In this document: positions 43,908 to 51,982 of the stretch, in pieces | Layout of the letters: every line of letters begins with the position of its first letter | How positions within the stretch are numbered: position 1 is the stretch's first letter | Source of the DNA: Myxococcota bacterium | GTDB lineage: Bacteria; Myxococcota_A; UBA9160; UBA4427 | Reading direction: 5' to 3' | Assembly: GCA_029243605.1 (NCBI GenBank) | Contig: JAQWRT010000092.1 | Location: forward strand, 1-64,000 | DNA length: 64,000 nucleotides | Position numbers and translations under genes: made by a program | Notes under the pieces: model-generated | Told to the model about the DNA's origin: nothing | Seen by the model: only the letters and a program-made list of their open reading frames with translations | Databases searched by the model: none

Positions 43908-45409
43908 GCCATCCCGGCGTACACGCCCTGGAACGACCCGATGCGCCCGCTCTCATTCGAGCTTCGGATGGAGAGATCATCACCTGGCAACAGCTCCATT
44001 CGCGAGCAGTTGCCGCCGCTAATTACCTCACCGAGCTCGGACTTCGTCAAGGCAGCGCACTCGCGATATGCGTTGAAAATCGCTTTGAATTTGTCGTCTT
44101 TGTCTGGGCGTCGCAGTACGCCGGATTTCGCTACACGCCGATTTCGACTCGACTCGGCCCCTCTGAGATTGCCTATATCGTCGCTGATTGCGAGGCCGAA
44201 GCTCTTGTCGTTTCAGATCAGACGGTTCAGTCCGTAGACTCGACCACGAGTGAGGGGAGCGCACCTACTCTCCTCAACATCGACAGGCTCGACTTGTTCA
44301 GAGGTGATCTTGAGGCGGCCCCGCGTTATGAGCGCGCTGAAGGTGTCCCAATGCTTTATTCCTCGGGGACCACGGGCCGACCCAAAGGGGTGTGGAATAG
44401 CGCACCGCCTGAGCCCATTGAGGAAATGCCCCAGCGGGTCGCCTTTATCGGTCGGCTTTATCAGATCGACTACGAGACTGTCTACCTGTCACCAGCTCCT
44501 CTCTACCATTCAGCCCCGCTCTCTTTCCTTCTTTGGTTGGGTCGGCTGGGCGGCGCGACGGTGATCATGGAAAAATTTGATGCCGCTGAGTCGCTCGCTC
44601 TTATCGCACGGCATCGGGTGACCCATAGCCAATGGGTGCCCACCATGTTTGTCAGGCTTCTGCGGCTCTCGGAGCAAGAGCGTCAGGCAGATGATCTCTC
44701 GAGCCATCAATTTGCCATCCATGGCGCGGCGCCGTGCCCGGTTGGGGTGAAAGAGGCAATGATTGACTGGTGGGGGCCGGTCATACACGAATACTACGCC
44801 GGGACCGAAGGCGCAGGCACCTGCATGATTGGTCCCGAAGATTGGATCACGCATAAGGGTTCCGTGGGTAAAGCACTCGGCGGAGTCGTTCACATTCTAA
44901 GTGAAGACGGTCGCGACCAGCCCAGAGGCGAAGTGGGTGAAATATGGTTTGAGGGCGATGCCTCATTCGAATATTATAAAGACCCTGAAAAAACCGCCGC
45001 CGTTCGTCGCCAGGGCCGCGCTACGTTCGGCGACCTTGGGTACCTCGACGAAGACGGTTTTTTGTATCTAACTGACCGCAAGGCGTTCACAATCAACGTC
45101 GGTGGCGTGAACGTCTACCCGCGAGAGGCCGAAGACGCCCTCATTATGCATCCGCTCGTTGCCGATGTAGCTGTTTTTGGGATTCCCCAGCCGGAATATG
45201 GCGAGGAAGTCAAAGGAGTGGTCGAGCTTCTCCCGGGCACTGCTGTGTACCCAGGTCTCGACTCGGAGCTAATCGAGTTTTGTCGGTCTCGGATCTCGGG
45301 AGTAAAATCTCCCCGATCCATCGATTTCGAAGTCTCTCTTCCCCGGCACCCGAACGGAAAGTTGTACAAGCAAAGCCTGCGAGATCGATATTTGAAAGTC
45401 GTCAAATAG
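43904..45409 (+). CDS. Acyl-CoA synthetase (AMP-forming ligase)
   Basis: 501 residues from GTG 43904, overlapping the LLM stop by 4 bp. The adenylate-forming motifs are YSSGTTGRPKGV (A3), YYAGTEGAG (A5), TFGDLGYLDEDGFLYLTDR (A7) and PRHPNGKLYKQ with the catalytic Lys near the end (A10). It activates a carboxylic acid to its CoA thioester. Together with the LLM enzyme and URO-D-like protein it suggests a degradation module; the acid is not identified. Confidence 0.93.
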   Translation: MSHPGVHALERPDAPALIRASDGEIITWQQLHSRAVAAANYLTELGLRQGSALAICVENRFEFVVFVWASQYAGFRYTPISTRLGPSEIAYIVADCEAEALVVSDQTVQSVDSTTSEGSAPTLLNIDRLDLFRGDLEAAPRYERAEGVPMLYSSGTTGRPKGVWNSAPPEPIEEMPQRVAFIGRLYQIDYETVYLSPAPLYHSAPLSFLLWLGRLGGATVIMEKFDAAESLALIARHRVTHSQWVPTMFVRLLRLSEQERQADDLSSHQFAIHGAAPCPVGVKEAMIDWWGPVIHEYYAGTEGAGTCMIGPEDWITHKGSVGKALGGVVHILSEDGRDQPRGEVGEIWFEGDASFEYYKDPEKTAAVRRQGRATFGDLGYLDEDGFLYLTDRKAFTINVGGVNVYPREAEDALIMHPLVADVAVFGIPQPEYGEEVKGVVELLPGTAVYPGLDSELIEFCRSRISGVKSPRSIDFEVSLPRHPNGKLYKQSLRDRYLKVVK

Positions 45410-45516
45410 GCCAGCTCGGTGCGAGTTGCTAATGCTGGGCCCGCAGTAATTTTATTTTTACGAGGACCTTTCTCGCTCGATACAATGTGACTGTTTTGGA
45501 ATGAAGGGGTGACAAG

Positions 45517-46503
45517 GTGGGTGAAAAAAAAGAACGCCTTGCCTCGGCAATTGCGAAAGAGGACATCGATCGGCCCCCGGTCACCCTATGGCGGCACAAT
45601 TTTCTTCGCGAATGGTCTGCGGGCGACTTGGCCGACGAGACGATTGATCTCTATCGCCGATTCGATTGGGATCTGATCAAGCTGAATCCTCGCTGGAGCT
45701 ACTTTCCAGAGGCTTGGGGTAATATTTATGAGCCACCGACTGAGCAGCGTTTCCAGGCTGAAATCAGTCGAGTGGTACGCGAGGCTCGTGACCTGGATGC
45801 GATTGAACCCGCCGACCCGAATCATCCTGCGCTTCGCGAGCAGCTTGATGCGCTCCAGCGTGTGGTGCGTGAGGTGGGAGACGAAGTCGACGTCATTCAC
45901 ACAGTCTTCTCGCCGCTCGCGGTTGTCGGACTGATTGCAGGAGGCATAGGCCCGCCCCTGGTGAGCTACGCCGAAGAAAACCCGCGCGGGCTCGAGCGTG
46001 CGCTCGGGGCCGTCTGCGCGACAATTTCTGGCCATATTCAGGACGCGCTCGACCGGGGTGCTGCGGGGTTTTTCTTTGCGCCGCTGCAATGGACCAGCCT
46101 TGATGTTTGCAATGCCAGCCTATACGAGCGCTTTGGGCGTCCCTATGACCTTCAAGTTCTTGAAGCAGCGGAAGGAGCCAAGCTTAACGCGCTGCACGTG
46201 TGCGGAAACGAAATCGGCATGGAGCGCTTCCTCGACTACCCAGTCGACGTACTCAGTTGGGACGACGGTGGGAAGGGAAACCCGAGTCTCGTTGAGGTGG
46301 CGGCAAAAACTGACCGGGCGGTTATGGGAGGGATTCCTCATAAGCGGATTCACAAGATGACCCCCCCCGATCTTCTGAACTCGGTGGAAGAATCCGTGGG
46401 GCAACTCGAAACGGGGTTCATTCTGGCGGGAGGGTGCGCTGTTGGGGCTTTGCTGGACGATGCCTCTATGCGAGGCGTCCGAGACCTCGCCGGAAATCTC
46501 TAA
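45517..46503 (+). CDS. Uroporphyrinogen-decarboxylase-like (URO-D superfamily) protein
   Basis: 328 residues from GTG 45517. RPPVTLWRHNFL, DLIKLNPRWSYFPEAWGN, ALHVCGNE and AVMGGI...FILAGGC belong to the URO-D/methyltransferase barrel family. The gene is remote from haem synthesis genes. The family includes cobalamin-dependent methyltransferase components and many of unknown role, and the zinc-ligand motif of MtbA/CmuA type is only partly visible (LHVCGN). It follows the acyl-CoA ligase by ~110 bp. Whether it transfers methyl groups here is a guess. Confidence 0.75.
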   Translation: MGEKKERLASAIAKEDIDRPPVTLWRHNFLREWSAGDLADETIDLYRRFDWDLIKLNPRWSYFPEAWGNIYEPPTEQRFQAEISRVVREARDLDAIEPADPNHPALREQLDALQRVVREVGDEVDVIHTVFSPLAVVGLIAGGIGPPLVSYAEENPRGLERALGAVCATISGHIQDALDRGAAGFFFAPLQWTSLDVCNASLYERFGRPYDLQVLEAAEGAKLNALHVCGNEIGMERFLDYPVDVLSWDDGGKGNPSLVEVAAKTDRAVMGGIPHKRIHKMTPPDLLNSVEESVGQLETGFILAGGCAVGALLDDASMRGVRDLAGNL

Positions 46504-46642
46504 ATGTTCGTGGCCAAGACGAGTGGCAAGGCATGGAAGCAAGTTTATCCCCAGCTGCTTTTTGGTTCCGGGGTAGGCGGGTCTCTGTGCGACCGAAGGC
46601 TCCCCAAGGGAAATCAGTACAGAGGCTGGAGCAAAGTGAGTC

Positions 46643-46975
46643 GCACTATTTGGGTGGAGAGGAGCCGAGCATTATCGGTCTCCAGATGTTCGGGATTATT
46701 TAATGCCATTGCAGAATTCTCTATAAGCCCTTGATCGAAACGATCCAGTCCGACGCTTCACTTGCCAGGTACAGAGATTGGATAGCCCGGATGCAAACCT
46801 GTTGTTTTTTGATTATCTGCATCTCTTCTCGGGCGAATATTTCGAGCCGAACTCAAGGCAGCCTGTGCCCGCAAGGCTCTGGGAAAGATCGGATTTTTGG
46901 GCGGGTGCCGCCGCGATGCTCGTGTTCTTCACCGGCTGGATTTTCGGGCGAGGAAGAGGGCGCCGAGAACCATAA
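46643..46975 (+). other. Possible decayed coding sequence between URO-D-like and membrane-protein genes
   Basis: In one frame the + strand reads ALFGWRGAEHYRSPDVRDYLMPLQNSL, stop, ALDRNDPVRRFTCQVQRLDSPDANLLFFDYLHLFSGEYFEP, with a natural-looking amino-acid composition. It contains an internal stop and no usable start, and its end overlaps the opposite-strand membrane-protein gene. I could not match it to a family. The rest of 46504-46928 holds nothing I can name. Confidence 0.2.
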
Positions 46976-47360
46976 GAGATAACCCTGAAAACGAGACGAT
47001 ATTCGCATCCAGGCCACCGAAAACGGGCGGCACTCCACCCCCGTCAGTGAAAGCGCCTCCGTAAAGCGGATGAGTCGCCGCCGCAACAAAGAAGCCGGCC
47101 AGGATCGATCCGACGAGTGCGGTCGCCATGAGGATAGCCTCCCGGGTTCCGGCCCACGCTCCTCGCCAAAGGATCCATAGAGAGAGCAAGCTGATTAAGG
47201 AATTCGACGAGATCAGCCAGGCTGTGTGGAGCCTCGCATGGCCAGTCCAGGCGGGGTTGAGAAGGTGCGTCGAGTTCAGGTCGACTAGCGGCGGCACGAT
47301 CGCCAAGAAGAGCGCGGGAATCGTGACAAGGAGTCGTGCTTGGGTGAGGCTTTTTGTCAT
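46929..47360 (-). CDS. Small four-helix membrane protein of unknown function
   Basis: 143 residues with about four hydrophobic helices (LLVTIPALFLAIVPPLVDL; AWLISSNSLISLLSLWILW; AILMATALVGSILAGFFVAA; SGLSLMVLGALFLA). TKSLTQARLLV starts on the cytoplasmic side. No motif or family could be recognised. It is convergent with the preceding region and divergent from the VOC gene. Confidence 0.6.
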   Translation of the reverse strand: MTKSLTQARLLVTIPALFLAIVPPLVDLNSTHLLNPAWTGHARLHTAWLISSNSLISLLSLWILWRGAWAGTREAILMATALVGSILAGFFVAAATHPLYGGAFTDGGGVPPVFGGLDANIVSFSGLSLMVLGALFLARKSSR

Positions 47361-47520
47361 GGGGTGAGTCTAGGCCACTTCTTGGCAGGCTTACCTCATG
47401 GGTAGCCTGGCTAGGCGAAATGTCGTGTATCCAGGCACATGGGTGGGGCCACCAACGTCGGGCCGAATCGCTACTATTGAGATTCCCATGAAAGGGAAAG
47501 AACCCCCATAGGAGAAGTTG

Positions 47521-47889
47521 ATGTTTAGCCACGTGATGATTGGTGTGAGCGATATCGAAAAATCAAAACAGTTCTATGATGCTGTATTCGCGACGCTGGG
47601 CCTGGGGCCGGGCGTCGATAATAACGGCCGGTACTTCTATATTAGCCCGGGCGGCGTTTTTGCGATCACTGTCCCGATTGACGGTGAGCCCGCGACCCAT
47701 GGGAATGGAAGCACCATTGGCTTCCGGGTCGAGTCCTCGGAGCAGGGCGATGCCTGGCACGCGGCCGGGGTCGCCAATGGAGGGAAGGCCATCGAGGATG
47801 CGCCGGGCCTCCGTGAAAACGGGATGTACCTCGCCTATCTCCGGGATCCCGACGGAAATAAGATCTGCGCACTCCAGCCGCCGGGCTGA
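47521..47889 (+). CDS. VOC-family (glyoxalase/dioxygenase superfamily) protein
   Basis: 122 residues from ATG 47521, preceded by AGGAGAAG. SHVMIGVSDIEKSKQFYDAVFATLGLGPG, GSTIGFRVESSEQGDAWHAAGVANGGKAIEDAPGLRENGMYLAYLRDPDGNKICALQ is the usual two-betaalphabetabetabeta-module VOC fold; the DPDGN motif is typical. Metal ligands would be His4 and a Glu/Asp near the end. It may be a lyase or a binding protein. A strong hairpin follows it. Confidence 0.85.
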   Translation: MFSHVMIGVSDIEKSKQFYDAVFATLGLGPGVDNNGRYFYISPGGVFAITVPIDGEPATHGNGSTIGFRVESSEQGDAWHAAGVANGGKAIEDAPGLRENGMYLAYLRDPDGNKICALQPPG

Positions 47890-47924
47890 CTCGGGCGCTA
47901 GCCCTGTTCATTCTGAACCCGCCG

Positions 47925-47965
47925 GCAGATCATGGAGCGCTACAAGGTTTCGCTCCATGATCTGC
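47925..47965. terminator. Perfect 15-bp hairpin downstream of the VOC gene
   Basis: GCAGATCATGGAGCG / CGCTCCATGATCTGC: 15 bp with no mismatch and an 11-nt loop, flanked by GCCG/CGGC that could lengthen the stem. It begins 35 bp after the VOC stop. No T-run follows, so a T-independent terminator, a 3'-end mRNA structure or a processed repeat are all possible. Confidence 0.5.
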
Positions 47966-48077
47966 TTCGGCGAGTCAGTGCGGGCTCGTTCTTCGGCTGA
48001 AGTCTAAGAGGCAGTCAGGGGAACGTAGAATTTTCGTAAGGCCGAGTCGCGAAGGTCGTCAAAAGGGAAGATGTCTC

Positions 48078-49016
48078 ATGAAGCTCCAGAAGCCGCCGCC
48101 GGAAATAGCCCGAATGGGTCTTCGCGGGATGAAGATGGTGGTCAACGCCGACGGCGAATTCCATTCCCTTGAGCGGGGACTTATGAATGCGGTGCAAAAG
48201 AACATCTTGGGCACCGAATTCGATCTCGACGACCTCGAAGACATCACGCCTCGGGAACTCGCCGAAGGCCTACCGGAAGTCTTTCAGGAGCAGTTCTTCA
48301 ACGGCTGCTTGATTGCGGCGCTCATCGACGGCGAAGCATCGATCTCCGAAGGTGCACTGCTCGATGAATACTCTTCGGAATTTGGCATAAAGAGCCCAGA
48401 GCTCAAAAATTTCCACCGAGCAATTGACCATCACCTTTTACTTTTCCGGTTCGATGTCGCCCGCCGATCTTTCTTGGGGCAACGCCTCAAGAAGCGCGTC
48501 CAAGAAGAGGGGATTCGAGGTATTACAAGCTTGGTTCGTGGATTGGTTAAAAGCCATGAGCCCAAGTTGGCTGACCGCTATCGAAGCCTCGAATCACGTG
48601 CTGAAGGCACGTTGGGGCGGAGCTATTTTGAGTTCGTTCGGAATAATCAGTTCTCGCTCCCGGGCGAGGTGGGTGGGCCCCCCGAGCCAATCGTATTTCA
48701 CGATTGCCTTCATGTGCTGGCTGAATACGAGACATCGCCGCTAGAAGAGACTCAGATCGCTTCGTTTCAGGCGGGGCTGCTCAGAGAACAGCCCATGTTC
48801 GGATTATTTTTCATGTTGGCGCAGTTTCAATTGGGGATTCAGGTCACACCCATTACGGGGGCCGAGTCCAACCAGGTAGATCCGGAACTGATGATCAAAG
48901 CGCTCGTGCGAGGCACACACGTCAATCGCGATCTGACCACGAACTGGGATCCGTGGGACGACTTCGACGAGCCAATCGTGGATTTGCGGCACAAATACAA
49001 CATTTTGCCTCGATAG
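48078..49016 (+). CDS. TerB-like / Coq4-like fusion protein
   Basis: 312 residues. Residues ~15-120 resemble a TerB-like helical domain (VVNADGEFHSLERGLMNAVQ and LIDGEASISEGALLDEYSSEFG, two D-G-E loops). Residues ~195-300 carry HDCLHVLAEYETSPLEE: His208, Asp209, His212 and Glu224 fit the HDxxH-x11-E signature of Coq4, the ubiquinone-biosynthesis protein, with a likely metal or quinone-precursor site. I infer a fusion of both. The same HDxxH motif recurs in the partial gene at the right edge. A possible role is quinone or lipid handling; not established. Start ATG 48078. Confidence 0.65.
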   Translation: MKLQKPPPEIARMGLRGMKMVVNADGEFHSLERGLMNAVQKNILGTEFDLDDLEDITPRELAEGLPEVFQEQFFNGCLIAALIDGEASISEGALLDEYSSEFGIKSPELKNFHRAIDHHLLLFRFDVARRSFLGQRLKKRVQEEGIRGITSLVRGLVKSHEPKLADRYRSLESRAEGTLGRSYFEFVRNNQFSLPGEVGGPPEPIVFHDCLHVLAEYETSPLEETQIASFQAGLLREQPMFGLFFMLAQFQLGIQVTPITGAESNQVDPELMIKALVRGTHVNRDLTTNWDPWDDFDEPIVDLRHKYNILPR

Positions 49017-49248
49017 AAGTTTCTTTCGGGAGAAGCACTAGGCGATCTCGAGTAAGACTCTGCGGACAAGCTCTTTCGCTTGCCGCTCGCGATGGTTTCC
49101 TCGCCTGTTGAGTCAAGGGTATAGGTGCACTCCCTGCCCCTCGGCCCCCCTTCTTCCATGACTTCTCGATCCAGGGCCCCGGGCTGTGGACTTGCGAAGA
49201 GGGCCCAATCACTCCATCTTCGGGTACTACCGAGAGCAGGAGATTGGT

Positions 49249-50091
49249 ATGCCTGGCAAGTCGAGTTCGCAGGGGGCGGGAGAAGTCCTTTATGAAGTCG
49301 ACGGTGCCGTCGCGCTAATCAGCCTCAACCGTCCGCGCTACCACAATGCCCAGAGCTGGAAGCTTCTCGACGAGCTCGACAGTGCCCTGGATCGCGCGAT
49401 GGAAGACCGCGCGGTCAAAGTCGTGGTGGTGAAGGGTGTGGGCGATGACTTTTCTTCGGGACATGACCTGGGTACTCCCGAGCACAAAGCGGACCAGGAG
49501 GCGAGGGGTGTCGCGGATCGGCGTGGCCTGCGCTTTTACCAGGAATTCCGGAAATACAATCTCGACCTGACCCATAAGTGGCGAAACCTGCCCAAGCCTA
49601 CGATCGCAATGGTGCATGGCTATTGCATTTTAGGCGGCTGGGTAATCGCGGGGGCGATGGATCTGGTTTTCGCATCCCCCGATGCGCGATTCCTGGCGGG
49701 ACTGGTCGAGTATTTCTCCGTCCCCTATGACATCCACCCACGGAAGGCTAAGGAACTGATCTTCGAGAGCCGTTTTCTTGCGGCCGAGGAAGCCTGTGAA
49801 CTCGGCTTCGTGAACCGGGTGATTCCGCGAGAAGATCTCGAACGCGAGACCCTCGCCTATGCCCACCGGGTGGCCGAGAACGGCCTCACGCTTCTGCGTA
49901 TGGCAAAGTTGGCCATCAACAAAGCACAGGACCAGCAGGGTTTTAGTTCGGCGATGGAGGGAGCTTTCGCCGATTTCCTCGTGCTGGTCTCCACCGGGGG
50001 GGATGGTCGCCAGGAGGGCGAACGCAGGCTCGGGCCTGTTGAACTCGCGCTCCGCCATGCTCGGGGTGAGCGGTATGGGCTGGAGGGATGA
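49249..50091 (+). CDS. Enoyl-CoA hydratase/isomerase family protein
   Basis: 280 residues from ATG 49249 with CAGGAGA upstream; the track start adds 21 residues. The crotonase oxyanion-hole segments are DFSSGHDLG and GYCILGGWVIAGAMDLVFASPDARF. The C-terminus (RRLGPVELALRHARGERYGLEG) is conventional. It should hydrate or isomerise an enoyl-CoA. Its stop overlaps the start of the MacA-like gene by 4 bp (ATGA), an unusual pairing. Confidence 0.92.
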   Translation: MPGKSSSQGAGEVLYEVDGAVALISLNRPRYHNAQSWKLLDELDSALDRAMEDRAVKVVVVKGVGDDFSSGHDLGTPEHKADQEARGVADRRGLRFYQEFRKYNLDLTHKWRNLPKPTIAMVHGYCILGGWVIAGAMDLVFASPDARFLAGLVEYFSVPYDIHPRKAKELIFESRFLAAEEACELGFVNRVIPREDLERETLAYAHRVAENGLTLLRMAKLAINKAQDQQGFSSAMEGAFADFLVLVSTGGDGRQEGERRLGPVELALRHARGERYGLEG

Positions 50092-51239
50092 TGATTCGGG
50101 TTGTAGCCCGACTTTCGGGGAGCCGACGGTACCGACTGCGAGGCCTTGTGACCGCTTTGGCCGTGGTTTTGGTGGTGATGGGGTGTGAGGAAGAAAACGA
50201 GCGCTTTCTGACCCAACCGATTGATCGAGGGCCCATCGAGGCAACGGTGAGCGCCACGGGGACGCTCAACCCAGTGCATATGGTGGAGGTGGGAACCTAC
50301 GCATCGGGCCGCATTGAAAGCGTGGAGGTCGATTACAACTCCCCGGTTACGAAAGGCCAGTTGGTCGCGAAGATCGACCCGGCGAATGCCCTAGTGAGAG
50401 TCCAGAAGGCCACCGCCAATGTCCTGTCCGCCCGGGCTCGGCTGAAGGGCGCTCAGGCCGACCTTGGCCTCAAGAACGAGCAACTCGAGCGCCAAGAGAA
50501 GTTGCACGCCCAGACGACGGTTTCCCAAGATCGTTTCGAGTCTTCCGAGACCGCTCAGGCCAGGGCGGAGGCCCAGGTCGAGATTGAGCGCGCCCAACTG
50601 GCCGAGCGCCAGGCGGAACTCGAGGATTCGAAGGTGAACCTCGCCCACACCGATATCCGATCGCCGGTGGATGGGATCGTGCTTTCGCGCAATATCAACG
50701 TGGGGCAGACCGTCGCCGCCAGTTTTCAGACGCCAACACTTTTCTTGATCGCTCAGGATCTGCGCCAGATGCAGGTCAACTCAGATGTCTCCGAGGCGGA
50801 TATCGGCCTTGTGGCCCAGGGGCAACTCGCGCGCTTCAGCGTAGACGCATTTCCCGATCGAATTTTCGAAGGTCGAGTTCGTCAGGTTCGCAACGCCCCC
50901 ATTTCGGTGCAGAATGTCGTGACCTATGACGTGGTCGTTGATTTCGACAACACCGAGCTTCTTCTTCGGCCAGGAATGACGGCCACCTTGACGATTATTA
51001 CGGCTGCACGGGACGATGTTCTGAAGGTGACGCGGCGTGCCCTGCGTTTCCGACCCCGCGACGAGGCCGCGCTCGTCTCCCAGGGCAGCCTCCGCCGTCT
51101 CTGGATTGAGGGTGAAGACGGAAAGGTCGAGGCTGTAGAGGTCAGGGCCGGCTTGCGCGACGACGAGTTCGTCGAAGTCTCCGGCCCCGGCCTCCAAGAG
51201 GGCGGATCGGTGATCGTCGGGTATCGGCGAGACCCATGA
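50088..51239 (+). CDS. macA: MacA-like periplasmic adaptor lipoprotein
   Basis: 383 residues. Lipobox VVMGC (Cys about 34) suggests an inner-membrane-anchored lipoprotein. Biotinyl-lipoyl-like halves (NPVHMVEVGTYASGRIESVEVDYNSPVTKGQLVAKID; TDIRSPVDGIVLSRNINVGQTV) flank a long alpha-helical hairpin (VQKATANVLSARARLKGAQADLGLKNEQLERQEKL). A beta-barrel and membrane-proximal domain follow (RPGMTATLTI). The next two genes encode the MacB ATPase and permease; each junction overlaps by 4 bp. An outer-membrane TolC is not in the window. Substrates could be lipids, peptides or macrolide-like molecules. Confidence 0.88.
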   Translation: MMIRVVARLSGSRRYRLRGLVTALAVVLVVMGCEEENERFLTQPIDRGPIEATVSATGTLNPVHMVEVGTYASGRIESVEVDYNSPVTKGQLVAKIDPANALVRVQKATANVLSARARLKGAQADLGLKNEQLERQEKLHAQTTVSQDRFESSETAQARAEAQVEIERAQLAERQAELEDSKVNLAHTDIRSPVDGIVLSRNINVGQTVAASFQTPTLFLIAQDLRQMQVNSDVSEADIGLVAQGQLARFSVDAFPDRIFEGRVRQVRNAPISVQNVVTYDVVVDFDNTELLLRPGMTATLTIITAARDDVLKVTRRALRFRPRDEAALVSQGSLRRLWIEGEDGKVEAVEVRAGLRDDEFVEVSGPGLQEGGSVIVGYRRDP

Positions 51240-51982
51240 ATCCGCTCATCGAGACCCACGGCCTCGCGAAGGAATTCGCTCGCGGCGATATTCGGGTGCT
51301 CGCCTTGCGGGGAGTCTCGGTCTCTATTCAGCGTGGTGAATTTGTCGCCATCGTTGGGAAATCGGGGTCGGGAAAATCGACTTTCATGAATATCCTTGGT
51401 TGTCTGGATCGGCCCAGCGAGGGGAAATTTGTCCTCGAGGGACAGGATGTCGCCGGGCTCTCGAAGGATGAGCGGGCCGAATTGCGGGGGCAGAAGATCG
51501 GCTTCGTCTTTCAGGCCTTCAACTTGATTCCGCGGACATCCGCTCAGGAGAACGTGGAACTTCCTCTGATCTATAGCGGCGTATCTCGAGCCGAGCAGGC
51601 GCGGCGGGCTCAGGAGTCACTTGAGCGACTTGGCCTAAGGGATCGATCCGAGCACCACCCGAGCCAGCTTTCGGGGGGCGAGCAGCAAAGGGTGGCCATT
51701 GCTCGGGCGCTGGTGAACCACCCGCAGTTGCTGCTGGCAGACGAGCCGACCGGCAATCTGGATACGCGTACCAGTCTTGAAATTATGAAAATTCTCATGC
51801 AGCTCAATCGGGCTGAAGGGCTAACCGTCATTCTTGTGACTCACGAGCCCGAGATCGCGGCCTTCGCGGATCGCGTGCTCACGTTCAAGGATGGCGAAAT
51901 CGTAAGCGATGAGCCGGGCTTATCGGGGGAAGGCGTTTTACCGGCTTCTCTTCCTGAGGAGAAGGAGGCTAAGGAGGCGTGA
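51236..51982 (+). CDS. MacB-type ABC transporter ATP-binding subunit
   Basis: 248 residues. Walker A is [10 protein letters not shown]-loop VFQAFNL, signature LSGGEQQR, Walker B LLLADEPT and H-loop VTHEP, all in the LolD/MacB pattern. Translationally coupled (4-bp overlaps) to the MacA-like adaptor and to the FtsX-type permease. In E. coli the ATPase is fused to the permease as MacB; here they are split, as in many genomes. Confidence 0.94.
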   Translation: MNPLIETHGLAKEFARGDIRVLALRGVSVSIQRGEFVAIVGKSGSGKSTFMNILGCLDRPSEGKFVLEGQDVAGLSKDERAELRGQKIGFVFQAFNLIPRTSAQENVELPLIYSGVSRAEQARRAQESLERLGLRDRSEHHPSQLSGGEQQRVAIARALVNHPQLLLADEPTGNLDTRTSLEIMKILMQLNRAEGLTVILVTHEPEIAAFADRVLTFKDGEIVSDEPGLSGEGVLPASLPEEKEAKEA

